A stretch of 11,196 nt of DNA from JADFQT01 sp047516825 (GCA_047516825.1 JAKZUA010000227.1:1-11196); one strand, 5' to 3'. Numbered from the stretch's first letter, positions 1-7,225 are shown. Notes: generated by a model from the letters alone, not told the origin. Numbers and translations are program-made.

Positions 1-114
1 CAGCAGAGTTTCGCGACTCGCCGCGTTCAGGTCTAGTTCAGTGTCCACCTCCCTGGTATGCCACAACTCCCCCGGCCATGCCAGCGTTTTTCCAACGGCT
101 TTGAGCCAATTCAC
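1..114 (-). CDS. Partial gene of unknown function, N-terminal 38 codons
   Basis: An open minus-strand frame runs from a GTG at 112-114 to the left edge without a stop. The visible protein begins VNWLKAVGKTLAWPGELWHT and then becomes charged and leucine-rich (REVDTELDLNAASRETLL). An in-frame TAA lies six codons upstream of the GTG, so the start is bounded to this short stretch. The bases just before it (GATGAG) give only a weak ribosome-binding site. A perfect 8-bp hairpin (133-161) lies in the presumed leader. I do not recognise the family. The alternation of Trp/Leu and charged residues would suit a soluble or peripherally membrane-associated helical protein, but 38 residues are too few to say. 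It would be transcribed divergently from the isocitrate dehydrogenase gene. It could be a chance open frame. Confidence 0.4.
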   Translation of the reverse strand, partial: MNWLKAVGKTLAWPGELWHTREVDTELDLNAASRETLL

Positions 115-132
115 CTCATCAAGTCTGAACAG

Positions 133-161
133 TTACGGCTGAGGGAGCAAGGTAGCCGTAA
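133..161. repeat. Perfect 8-bp stem-loop in the leader of the left-edge gene
   Basis: TTACGGCT (133-140) pairs exactly with AGCCGTAA (154-161) around a 13-base loop, and G-T pairs can extend the stem by one on each side. There is no T-run after the stem on either strand, so it is not a standard terminator. It lies 19 bases upstream of the minus-strand GTG at 112-114, so it may be an operator or a leader hairpin of that gene. Confidence 0.5.
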
Positions 162-181
162 TAAATAAGCCGAGGTATAAT

Positions 182-206
182 GGGTCTGGCCCAAGCCCAG
201 ATACCC
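182..206. repeat. Bulged 8-bp stem-loop
   Basis: GGGT (182-185) pairs with ACCC (203-206), and CTGG (186-189) with CCAG (197-200). A two-base bulge (201-202) interrupts the stem and the loop has seven bases. It abuts the long-range stem starting at 207, so the two helices could stack in an RNA. Confidence 0.45.
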
Positions 207-298
207 GGAGCTAGGCGCTTGCCACCTGACCCTTGGCTTGAAAAGTTCGTTCAATTGGGCGAGTAGTCCTGCGGCAAAGGAAGGGCAAGCATAGCTCC
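207..298. ncRNA. Candidate structured RNA domain: 14-bp long-range stem closing a branched loop
   Basis: GGAGCTA (207-213) pairs with TAGCTCC (292-298), and GCTTGCC (217-223) pairs with GGCAAGC (284-290). Only a 3/1-base internal loop separates the two 7-bp halves. Inside the closed loop, TTGAA (238-242) pairs with TTCAA (250-254), and TCCT (267-270) with AGGA (278-281), giving a multi-branched fold. A competing hairpin is possible: GGGCA (283-287) with TGCCC (324-328), plus TCCAC (296-300) with GTGGA (309-313). It would break the long stem. The strand cannot be decided because most of the pairing works on both. I recognise no known riboswitch or housekeeping RNA. Confidence 0.3.
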
Positions 299-341
299 AC
301 CCACAACCGTGGAATCGGCAGCATGCCCCCCGCGAATACAT

Positions 342-412
342 TTCCCAGTTTCGGCACATTTTGGAACGCTAAACTCGTTAATAGGCAATAATTTTGGTGA
401 AACTGTCGGGAA
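342..412. repeat. Imperfect 11-bp long-range inverted repeat upstream of isocitrate dehydrogenase
   Basis: TTCCC (342-346) pairs with GGGAA (408-412), and AGTTTC (347-352) pairs with GAAACT (399-404), with a three-base bulge (405-407). The closed segment contains a short AACG/CGTT hairpin (365-379) and a repeated ATTTTGG (358-364 and 391-397). It overlaps the likely promoter zone of the downstream gene, so a regulatory role is possible but unproven. Confidence 0.35.
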
Positions 413-494
413 TGATTCAAATTTCGGGACCATAGTTAAACATCTCTTGGCAGCTCGAAGCAGCCCGTGAATCTTATCGATTAAGGAGAATAAT

Positions 495-2726
495 ATGCCA
501 GAAGCATCCCCGATTATTTATACTAAAGTTGATGAGGCTCCGGCCCTGGCCACCTACTCGTTGCTGCCGATTCTCCAGGCCTTTACCAAGGGGTCCGGTT
601 TGGAACTGGAGACCTGGGACATCTCGTTGACTGGCCGCATTATCGCTAATTTCCCAGACAATCTGAGAGATGAGCAAAAAATCCCCGATTATCTGACCAT
701 GGCCGGTAAGCTGTGCCTGGAGCCGGCGGCGAATATTGTCAAGCTGCCCAATATCAGTGCCTCAATTCCCCAGGTAAAAGGCGCGATCAAGGAATTGCAG
801 GACAAGGGATATGATATTCCCGACTACCCCGATGAACCTACAACCGACAAAGAGCGCGAAGTGCATCAGCGCTTTTCCAGGGTATTAGGTAGCGCGGTCA
901 ACCCGGTTCTGCGGGAAGGAAACTCCGATCGGCGGTCGTCCACCTCGGTCAAAGAGCACGGCAAGCGCCATCCCCATCAGATGATGCAAGACTGGCCGGA
1001 AGTGTCCAAAACCCGCGTTGGCCACATGACCAGTGGTGATTTTTACGGTAGTGAACAGGCCGTGACAGTCGCGGCAGATGGATCGGCTACGATCGAGTTT
1101 GTGGCCGGCGATGGTGGTGTGACCGTACTCAAATCCGATATCCCCTTGGTAGCTGATGAAATCATCGATTGTGCCGCCATGAATGTGAAGGCGTTGCGCC
1201 AGTTTTACGCTGACGAAATGGAAAAGGCCAAAGCTGATGGCGTGCTGCTTGGTTTGCATCTGAAGTCGACCATGATGAAGGTGTCCGATCCGATAATCTT
1301 CGGCCATTGTGTGTCGGTTTACTACCAGGACGTGTTGACCAAACACGCAGCTGTGCTGGGTGAGCTGGGGGTAAACCCCGACAATGGTGTGGCTGAACTC
1401 TATACCAAAATTCAATCTCTGCCAGAGGCCAAACGAGCGGAAATCGAGGCAGATATCCAGGCGGTCTACAGCGCCCGTCCAGAGCTGATGATGGTGAACT
1501 CCAGCCGGGGTATCACCAATCTGCATGTGCCGAGTGATGTGATTATCGATGCCACCATGCCGGTGATTGTCCGCGATGGCGGCCGCACCTGGGGTCCCGA
1601 CAACGAGTTGCACGACACGATAGCAATGATCCCGGATCGCTCTTATGCGACTCTATATCAGGCGGTTATCGAAGATTGCCAGAAGCATGGGGCTTACGAT
1701 CCGTCTACCATCGGCAGTGTCTCCAATGTGGGGCTGATGGCCCGACAGGCCGAAGAGTACGGGTCTCACGACAAGACCTTTACGGCTCCCGGTAACGGGG
1801 CGATTCGAGTCGTGGACGCATCGGGCACAACTCTGATGGAACAGAGCGTTGAGGAAGGCGATATCTTTCGGATGTGCCAGACCAAAGACACGGCGGTTCA
1901 GGACTGGGTCAAGCTGGGGGTCAATCGGGCTAGAGCCACCGGCTCGCCGGCCATTTTTTGGTTGGATCCGAACCGGTCCCACGACGCTGAAGTGATTAAG
2001 AAGGTGGACCAATATCTGCCCACGCACGACACGGCCGGGTTGGACATTCGCACCATGTCTACTATCGACGCGATGGGCTTCACGATGGCGCGCAGCCGAG
2101 CTAGCGAAGACACGATTGCCGTGACTGGAAATGTGCTGCGTGATTATTTGACTGACCTCTTCCCCATCCTGGAATTGGGCACCAGTGCCAAGATGCTTTC
2201 TATCGTCCCCCTGCTTGACGGTGGTGCGCTGTTTGAGACGGGTGCTGGTGGGACGGCTCCCAGGCATGTCCAGCAGTTCCTGGAGGAGGGCCATATGCGG
2301 TGGGATTCTATGGGTGAATTCTGTGCCCAGGTCGCTTCCTTCGAGCATTTCGGCGAGGCGTATAAGAACGACAAGGCGAAGCTCTTAGCTGAGACCCTAG
2401 AACAAGCGATTGGACAGTACTTGGAAAACAGTCGGTCGCCATCGCGTCGGGTGAACGAACTGGACACCCGAGGCAGTCATTACTACCTCGCTCTGTACTG
2501 GGCGGAAACGCTGGCCAAACAGACACAAGATCCAGAGCTGCAAGCTCGCTTTACCGATGTGGCCCAGCAGTTGGCCGCCAACGAAGACAGAATCGTTCAG
2601 GAGCTGAACGACGTTCAGGGACAGCCGGTGGATATCGGTGGTTATTACCATCCCAATGATGAGCTGGCCGCAAAAGCCATGCGCCCCAGCGCCACTCTGA
2701 ATGCGATCGTGGACGCTGATTTTTAG
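495..2726 (+). CDS. icd: NADP-dependent isocitrate dehydrogenase, monomeric type
   Basis: It oxidatively decarboxylates isocitrate to 2-oxoglutarate with NADP and a divalent metal, a cytoplasmic citric acid cycle step. The 743-residue length and sequence match the monomeric class (about 740 residues, as in Azotobacter vinelandii), which is distinct from the common ~45 kDa homodimer. Seen directly: the isocitrate loop SAVNPVLREGNSDRR (133-147), Lys257, metal/substrate Asp352, Tyr422, and RDYLTD with Arg549, Asp550 and Asp554. The NADP-phosphate residues His591, Arg602 and Arg651 are also present; all sit two positions after their A. vinelandii counterparts as I recall them. The start follows AAGGAG (483-488) by six bases. 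Sampled rows are 48-57% GC against 62-68% in the next two genes, which hints at a different history. Intact, no frameshift. Confidence 0.97.
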   Translation: MPEASPIIYTKVDEAPALATYSLLPILQAFTKGSGLELETWDISLTGRIIANFPDNLRDEQKIPDYLTMAGKLCLEPAANIVKLPNISASIPQVKGAIKELQDKGYDIPDYPDEPTTDKEREVHQRFSRVLGSAVNPVLREGNSDRRSSTSVKEHGKRHPHQMMQDWPEVSKTRVGHMTSGDFYGSEQAVTVAADGSATIEFVAGDGGVTVLKSDIPLVADEIIDCAAMNVKALRQFYADEMEKAKADGVLLGLHLKSTMMKVSDPIIFGHCVSVYYQDVLTKHAAVLGELGVNPDNGVAELYTKIQSLPEAKRAEIEADIQAVYSARPELMMVNSSRGITNLHVPSDVIIDATMPVIVRDGGRTWGPDNELHDTIAMIPDRSYATLYQAVIEDCQKHGAYDPSTIGSVSNVGLMARQAEEYGSHDKTFTAPGNGAIRVVDASGTTLMEQSVEEGDIFRMCQTKDTAVQDWVKLGVNRARATGSPAIFWLDPNRSHDAEVIKKVDQYLPTHDTAGLDIRTMSTIDAMGFTMARSRASEDTIAVTGNVLRDYLTDLFPILELGTSAKMLSIVPLLDGGALFETGAGGTAPRHVQQFLEEGHMRWDSMGEFCAQVASFEHFGEAYKNDKAKLLAETLEQAIGQYLENSRSPSRRVNELDTRGSHYYLALYWAETLAKQTQDPELQARFTDVAQQLAANEDRIVQELNDVQGQPVDIGGYYHPNDELAAKAMRPSATLNAIVDADF

Positions 2727-2779
2727 CATAAAGTATTAAACTTAGCGGGTAAGCTGAATTAGACAGGAAGTGAATCCAA

Positions 2780-3724
2780 ATGCGCAATAAGGTAACCGTG
2801 GTTGGGGCGGGCAACGTTGGTGCCACCACTGCCCAGCGAATCCATCAGCTGGGATATGCCGACGTGGTCCTGGTGGACGTGGTGGAAGACTTGCCCCAGG
2901 GTAAAGCCCTGGACATGCTGGAGTCCAGCCCCATTATCGGCTCCGATGCCAGCATAACCGGCAGCAACGGCTACCAGGAATCGGCCAACTCGGACGTTGT
3001 GGTCATTACCGCAGGCATCGCCCGGGGTCCTGGTATGAGCCGGGACAACCTGCTCCTGACCAACATGAAGATCACCGCGGCGGTGACCCAGAAAGTAGTC
3101 AAGTATTCTCCGGAATGCATCATTATCGCGGTTACCAATCCCCTCGATGCCATGGTGCAGAACGTCTTTGAGACCAGCGGCTTCCCCAGAAACCGAGTGT
3201 TCGGCATGGCTGGAGTTCTGGACACCGCCCGTTTCCGGACCTTCATTGCGCAGGAGATGCAGGTGTCGGTAGAGGACGTCCAAGCCTACGTGCTGGGCGG
3301 CCACGGCGACGACATGGTGCCCTTGGTCCGTCTCGCCACAGTAGGTGGCATACCCATCGGCGAGATGATGGCTGAAGAAAAGGTCGAGCAGCTGGTGCAG
3401 CGGGCCCGGCAGGGCGGCGGGGAGATCGTGGCTTTGCTCAAATCCGGCAGCGCCTACTACGCTCCTTCCGCCGCCATCACCCAAATGGTGGAGGCGGTTT
3501 TGCTGGACAAAAAGCGCATTCTGCCCGCCTGCGCCCATCTGGAGGGCGAATACAGCATCAATGGATTGTGTGTCGGCGTACCGGTGAAGATCGGAGCCGG
3601 AGGGATGGAACAGATCATTGAAATTCATCTCACTACCGATGAAAAGCAGGCGCTCCAGCGCTCCGCCGACAGCGTCCAAGAGTTGGTGGATGTAATGAAC
3701 CAGGCCAAGGCGGCGAGCGGCTAA
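2780..3724 (+). CDS. mdh: Malate dehydrogenase, lactate-dehydrogenase-like type
   Basis: It interconverts malate and oxaloacetate with NAD in the cytoplasm, closing the oxidative citric acid cycle. The protein has 314 residues, normal for the LDH-like malate dehydrogenase class found in Chloroflexi and many other bacteria. The Rossmann motif GAGNVG is at 9-14, with Asp33 ending the second strand (NAD preference). The mobile substrate loop ARGPGMSRDN carries Arg82 and Arg88, the paired arginines expected for a dicarboxylate. The catalytic set is Asp148, Arg151 (LDTARFR) and His175 (GGHGDD), with Asn120 in TNPLD. The usual Lys after the first loop arginine is Gly here. AGGAAG (2765-2770) lies nine bases before the ATG. 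It follows icd by 53 bases, with no clear terminator between them. Confidence 0.95.
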   Translation: MRNKVTVVGAGNVGATTAQRIHQLGYADVVLVDVVEDLPQGKALDMLESSPIIGSDASITGSNGYQESANSDVVVITAGIARGPGMSRDNLLLTNMKITAAVTQKVVKYSPECIIIAVTNPLDAMVQNVFETSGFPRNRVFGMAGVLDTARFRTFIAQEMQVSVEDVQAYVLGGHGDDMVPLVRLATVGGIPIGEMMAEEKVEQLVQRARQGGGEIVALLKSGSAYYAPSAAITQMVEAVLLDKKRILPACAHLEGEYSINGLCVGVPVKIGAGGMEQIIEIHLTTDEKQALQRSADSVQELVDVMNQAKAASG

Positions 3725-3771
3725 GATTTTGACCGGAGCTTGAAAGCAATCTCAAGGCAAGGATAACCCCT

Positions 3772-5067
3772 ATGCCTAGTCACACGCCCTTGGAGCGAGA
3801 ATTATTGGAAAAGGCCGCCAGGTACATGCCCGGCGGCAGCGGCGGTAACACCAGCTTCCCTGCCGAGCTTCAATTCTTGGCCCGGGAGGGTCGGGGTGGC
3901 CGAATCTGGGACGTCAGCGGCAATGAGTACGTCGACTGGCTGATGGGCTCCGGGCCCATGGTTCTGGGACACGCCCATCCCGCCGTTATGGAGGCGGTAA
4001 TAGAAGCGGTGTCCCAGGGCAGCACCTTCTTCACCATCAACGAGAAGGCCGTGCTGCTGGCTGAGGAGATTTGTCAGGCCGTCCCCTGCGCGGAGAAGGT
4101 TCGCTTCACCACCAGCGGCACCGATGCTTGTTCCCAGTGCATGCGAGCCGCTCGCGCCTTTACGAAACGGGAAAAGATACTGAAGTTTGAGGGCGGGTTC
4201 CACGGCACCAGCGACTACGCCATGATGAGCGTTACCTCGACCGGAGCGGCGGAATTCCCGCAGGCGGTAGCCAGCTCCGGCGGCATACCCACCGTCATCC
4301 AGGATCTGACGCTGGTTGCCCCCTTTAATGACCTGGAAACCACCACGGCTATAATCGAGGCCCACCATCGGGAGCTGGCGGCGGTCATCGTAGAGCCCCT
4401 ACAGCGAATCATCGCTCCCCAGCCCGGCTTTCTCCAAGGGCTCCGACAGGTAACCGCCCAGCATAACATCCCGCTGATTTTCGATGAGGTAGTCACCGGA
4501 TTTCGGTTGGCCTACGGCGGGGCCCAGGAATATTACGGGGTAACGCCGGACCTGTGCTCGATGGGCAAGATCATGGGCGGGGGATACCCCTTGGCGGCGG
4601 CCATGGGCCGGGACGACATCATGTCGGTTTACGACCAGGGTCTGGCTGCCTCCGATACTTATGTAAACCAGATCGGTACCCTCAACGGTAACCCCATCGC
4701 CTGCGCCGCCGGATTGGCGACCTTGGCGGAGTTGCGGAAGGAGGGAACCTACCAACGCCTGCATGCCATTGGCGAGCGGGTCCGCCAGGGCCTGCTGGAC
4801 AGCTGCCGGGAGCAGGGTATTGCGGTGCAAAGCTGCGGCGAAAGCGTCCTCTTCGACGTGTTCTTTTCCGATTGGCCGGTGCGGAATTACCGGGACGGAT
4901 TGGCGGGCGACTCGCAGATGACGAACCGGTTTAACGCCGGGATGCTGGCTCAGGGCGTCTTGAAGGCTTGGCCTCAGAAATTCTACCCATCCCTGGCCCA
5001 CACCGATGAGGACATAGAACGCACCCTAGCGGCCTTCGAGGCCGTAGTCCCCACGCTGCTAGAATGA
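3772..5067 (+). CDS. Class III PLP-dependent aminotransferase, HemL-like
   Basis: This 431-residue fold-type I aminotransferase resembles glutamate-1-semialdehyde aminomutase across its length. The PLP lysine is Lys266 in SMGKIMGGG; Asp238 in FDEVVTGFR contacts the PLP ring nitrogen. The phosphate-cup segment TTSGTDA is at 113-119, FEGGFHG at 139-145 and the TLNGNP segment near 303-308. True HemL has PGGVNSPVR near the N-terminus, SGTEA in the cup and GGGLPVGA after the lysine. Here these are PGGSGGNTS, SGTDA and GGGYPLAA. The real substrate is therefore probably another amine or omega-amino acid, which I cannot name. It lies 47 bases after mdh, with AAGGA eight bases before the ATG, and is likely cotranscribed. 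No heme-pathway gene is nearby. Confidence 0.85.
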   Translation: MPSHTPLERELLEKAARYMPGGSGGNTSFPAELQFLAREGRGGRIWDVSGNEYVDWLMGSGPMVLGHAHPAVMEAVIEAVSQGSTFFTINEKAVLLAEEICQAVPCAEKVRFTTSGTDACSQCMRAARAFTKREKILKFEGGFHGTSDYAMMSVTSTGAAEFPQAVASSGGIPTVIQDLTLVAPFNDLETTTAIIEAHHRELAAVIVEPLQRIIAPQPGFLQGLRQVTAQHNIPLIFDEVVTGFRLAYGGAQEYYGVTPDLCSMGKIMGGGYPLAAAMGRDDIMSVYDQGLAASDTYVNQIGTLNGNPIACAAGLATLAELRKEGTYQRLHAIGERVRQGLLDSCREQGIAVQSCGESVLFDVFFSDWPVRNYRDGLAGDSQMTNRFNAGMLAQGVLKAWPQKFYPSLAHTDEDIERTLAAFEAVVPTLLE

Positions 5068-5081
5068 AAGGGAGAGCAGCT

Positions 5082-5633
5082 ATGCGTACTAAGAAAGCGA
5101 CACTGACCGCAGAAGAACTGCTCCGGCTGTCGACCACTGGCCGCCGTTACGAGTTGGTGAAAGGAGAACTTTTCGAGATGCCACCAGCCGGGGGCAGACA
5201 CGGCAGTGTCGCCATGCGAATCGGGATTGTCCTCGGTTCCTATGTTAGGGCAAATCAGTTGGGTGAAGTCTTCGCGGCGGAAACCGGGTTTATCCTTAGG
5301 CGGGATCCGGACACCGTGCGGGCACCGGACGCCGCCTTCGTGGCAAGAGAGAGACTGCAAGCGGGAGAATTGCCGCCGGGCTACCTGGAGATGGTGCCGG
5401 ACTTGGCCGTGGAGGTGGTATCTCCCGGTGATTCGCCCCGGGAAGTGCGTGAAAAGATTGCCGATTGGATGCGGGCGGGAGTGCGCCTGCTTTGGGCTAT
5501 TGATCCAGCGACTCGTTCGGTGACGGTTTACCGCTCGCCGGAGGAATTCAGCGTTTTATCGGAAGAGGACACTCTGGACGGCGGCCAGGTCATCCCTGGT
5601 TTCTCCACCGATATCAGGGACCTGTTTTCCTAA
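5082..5633 (+). CDS. Uma2 family (DUF820) PD-(D/E)XK nuclease-like protein
   Basis: The protein has 183 residues from this start. Family hallmarks are visible in order: a TAEELLRL...RYELVKGELFEMPPAG N-terminal segment, HG at the end of it, DTVRAPDAAFV in the middle, then PDLAVEVVSPGDSPREVREK followed by a DPATRSVTVYR strand. The Asp and Glu of PDLAVEV and the Lys of REK would form the PD-(D/E)XK-type site. Cellular function is unknown for the family, which is often present in many copies in Cyanobacteria and Chloroflexi. The ATG at 5082 is chosen because AAGGGAGAG (5068-5076) precedes it. An in-frame ATG at 5064 overlaps the aminotransferase stop as ATGA and would add six residues, but has no visible ribosome-binding site. 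It probably ends the plus-strand transcription unit. Confidence 0.88.
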   Translation: MRTKKATLTAEELLRLSTTGRRYELVKGELFEMPPAGGRHGSVAMRIGIVLGSYVRANQLGEVFAAETGFILRRDPDTVRAPDAAFVARERLQAGELPPGYLEMVPDLAVEVVSPGDSPREVREKIADWMRAGVRLLWAIDPATRSVTVYRSPEEFSVLSEEDTLDGGQVIPGFSTDIRDLFS

Positions 5634-5666
5634 GCCGCCGGCGTCAGTTAAGGCCGCGGCTTTTTT
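5632..5666 (+). terminator. Rho-independent terminator after the Uma2 gene
   Basis: AAGCCGC (5632-5638) pairs with GCGGCTT (5656-5662). GGC (5640-5642) with GCC (5653-5655) continues the stem after a one-base bulge, and a T-run covers 5661-5666. It begins at the Uma2 stop and would end the plus-strand unit. It lies over the last codons of the convergent RDD gene. On the minus strand the stem is not followed by a T-run, so it should work in one direction only. Confidence 0.65.
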
Positions 5667-6322
5667 ACCACGTAGGTCCGTGCCAGCTTATCGTGCCAGC
5701 CCTGTTTGCGTTGGTCCCATATCATCCAGAGGAATGCCAGTACGCCTACTACCGTTAAGCCCAGTGCCAACAATGCGGCCACCACAGCAAGGGACAGAGC
5801 AAAAATCAGGAAGGCAATAACCAAGGAGGCAATAACCAACCAATACAGCACATGCTTTGCCAGCAATTCCCGCAGGGCGGCCCGGCCCAGCCCCGGAACC
5901 GTACCTTGGCTATCCACCACTTGAATCCTCAGGGCCAGCTTCCCCAGGGTCTGTCCCAATATTCCAGTAAGCAGCCAGAAGTACGCGGCTATCCCAACCA
6001 CTGCAACTATTCCCAACACCCTAAAGAGTCCCTTCCTCATATACCAAGGGGCGTCAAGACGCAATTCTTGACGTAGCCGATCAAACTCTTCAGTAGTTAT
6101 CTGGCCCGCCTCTCCCGCTCCCGTCAGTATGACCGTCGGCTTATTCGGAGCAATCGTGGTAAAAAGATTCGCTATCATCGCCAAAACGAATATAAACACT
6201 GCGACAAGCGCCAAGTCGATGGCGCCGGCAGCCAGGCGCTCCCAGAATTTGGCATAGCGGGGTGCGCCCGCCGGCAACCCGGCAATGGTCACGGGAGGAG
6301 TCGTTCCGGAGTCAGCCCCCAT
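5648..6322 (-). CDS. RDD family integral membrane protein
   Basis: The protein has 224 residues with about four hydrophobic spans, near 31-54, 101-123, 157-182 and 183-203. The RDD signature is present: Arg29 and Asp36 in ERLAAGAIDL, GQTLGK (123-128), and Asp203 with HD (210-211) in WDQRKQGWHDKLART, followed by the closing YVV strand. The 40-residue segment between the first two spans is polar. RDD proteins have no single known role; some are linked to transport or ion exchange. The gene starts 14 bases after the sdhE-like gene on the same strand and is likely cotranscribed, so a role in membrane association of that complex is possible but speculative. Its 3' end faces the Uma2 gene 14 bases away. 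Confidence 0.88.
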   Translation of the reverse strand: MGADSGTTPPVTIAGLPAGAPRYAKFWERLAAGAIDLALVAVFIFVLAMIANLFTTIAPNKPTVILTGAGEAGQITTEEFDRLRQELRLDAPWYMRKGLFRVLGIVAVVGIAAYFWLLTGILGQTLGKLALRIQVVDSQGTVPGLGRAALRELLAKHVLYWLVIASLVIAFLIFALSLAVVAALLALGLTVVGVLAFLWMIWDQRKQGWHDKLARTYVVKKPRP

Positions 6323-6336
6323 GCCACCAAGCCCCC

Positions 6337-7221
6337 TTAGCTTCCCGCCCCTATCCTCAGCTGCAGCGGCTGAGTGTTGATGATGTGCTTCTGTAGACCC
6401 AGCTCCTGATGGCTGAATCCCATGGCCAGGCCGATCAGTTGGGGCAGGTGCAAAATGGGCAGGTCTATGCTGCGATTCAGCTGCTTCGATGCCTTGGGCT
6501 GGTAGCCGTCCAGGTTCAGGTGGCAGAGCGGACAGGGCGTCACCATGGCATCTGCGCCCAACTCCTTGACCTCAGAGGTGTGCTTGGCGACCATGGCCAC
6601 CGAGTTCTTTTCGTTAATGGTGAGGATGGGGAAACCGCAGCAACGGGTCTTGCCCGCGAAGTCCACTAGCGTGGCTCCCACCTTTTCAATTAAGGTCTCC
6701 AGCGAGGTCTGTCTTTCCGGGTGTTCCTCAATGTCCAGGGCCTCCGTCGGTCGAACGATGTAGCACCCGTAGAAGGGAGCCACCCGTAGACCGGAAAGGG
6801 GCCGGGTAACCTGGGCCAGCAGGTTGTCCAGCCCATAATCTTCGATCAGAATCCAAAGCAGATGCTTGGGCTGGGCGGTTCCCCGGTATTCCAGACCCTC
6901 CTCGGCCAAGTAGGAGTTGATCTGGGCCAGATATTTGGGATCGCGCTTCAGCCGCAAGTTGGCTTGACCCATCACCCCTTGGCAGGTACTGCAGATGGTC
7001 AGGATCGGCAGGCCGACTTGCTCTGCCTTAGCAAAGGTCCGGGCATTGAGCGTGTCGCTAAATAGCTGATTCTTCTCCTGCATCACCCCGGCGCCGCAGC
7101 AGGTCCAGCCGCTAATCTCCTGGATTTCGATACCTAGTTTTTGGCAGATGAGCTTGGTAGCGGTATGAAGCTCAGGAGCCCCACCCTGGGACACGCAGCC
7201 GGGAAAGAAAGCGTATTTCAA
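6337..7221 (-). CDS. sdhE: HdrB/SdhE-like cysteine-rich (double CCG domain) subunit
   Basis: This 294-residue protein is related to heterodisulfide reductase subunit B and to the SdhE/MfrE subunit of type E succinate:quinone and fumarate reductases. Two complete CCG motifs are seen: Cys9, Cys41-Cys42 and Cys77/Cys80; then Cys153, Cys194-Cys195 and Cys230/Cys233. In HdrB such motifs bind non-cubane [4Fe-4S] clusters. No membrane span is visible. The start is a TTG: the family's MKYAFFPGC opening fits it exactly, and GGAGGAG lies four bases upstream. It is on the same strand as sdhA and sdhB but 162 bases after sdhB. It probably takes the place of the SdhC/SdhD anchor in passing electrons between SdhB and quinone or another partner. 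A free-standing HdrB or a GlpC/LutA-like role is less likely given the sdhAB neighbours. Confidence 0.88.
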   Translation of the reverse strand: MKYAFFPGCVSQGGAPELHTATKLICQKLGIEIQEISGWTCCGAGVMQEKNQLFSDTLNARTFAKAEQVGLPILTICSTCQGVMGQANLRLKRDPKYLAQINSYLAEEGLEYRGTAQPKHLLWILIEDYGLDNLLAQVTRPLSGLRVAPFYGCYIVRPTEALDIEEHPERQTSLETLIEKVGATLVDFAGKTRCCGFPILTINEKNSVAMVAKHTSEVKELGADAMVTPCPLCHLNLDGYQPKASKQLNRSIDLPILHLPQLIGLAMGFSHQELGLQKHIINTQPLQLRIGAGS

Positions 7222-7225
7222 CTAG

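Larger units (their letters stand above)
115..494. other. 380-base intergenic region, non-coding and rich in inverted repeats
   Basis: The open frames here are short, lack ribosome-binding sites and show no family motif, so I see no convincing gene. The stretch separates two divergent genes and should hold both promoters. A TATAAT at 176-181 on the plus strand has no good -35 partner. TTGGTG (394-399) with TCAAAT (417-422) at a 17-base spacing is a weak candidate promoter for isocitrate dehydrogenase. Inverted repeats at 133-161, 182-206, 207-298 and 342-412 are listed separately; together they suggest a structured RNA or complex regulatory DNA. No tRNA, tmRNA, RNase P or SRP core was seen on either strand. 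Confidence 0.6.

Noticed and set aside
113..160. SAM-I riboswitch-like CTCATCAAG and GAGGGA on the plus strand
   Set aside because: Spacing and the conserved GGCCC and GGCAACC segments do not fit.
190..230. Cobalamin-riboswitch-like words (AAGCCCAGATACCCGG) on the plus strand
   Set aside because: The required upstream B12-box elements and CCCGCCACTG-like core are missing, and the words are parts of a simple hairpin.
215..235. SRP RNA-like GGTCAGG on the minus strand
   Set aside because: Only seven bases agree; the GGAAG(G)AAGCAGCC core that should follow is absent.
111..433. Three overlapping minus-strand open frames of 60-82 codons
   Set aside because: No ribosome-binding sites, no family motifs, Cys/Arg/Ser-rich compositions typical of chance frames, and the region is full of inverted repeats.
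885..2729. Long minus-strand open frames (up to 242 codons) under icd
   Set aside because: They are shadow frames of a gene whose plus-strand product matches the monomeric isocitrate dehydrogenase family end to end.
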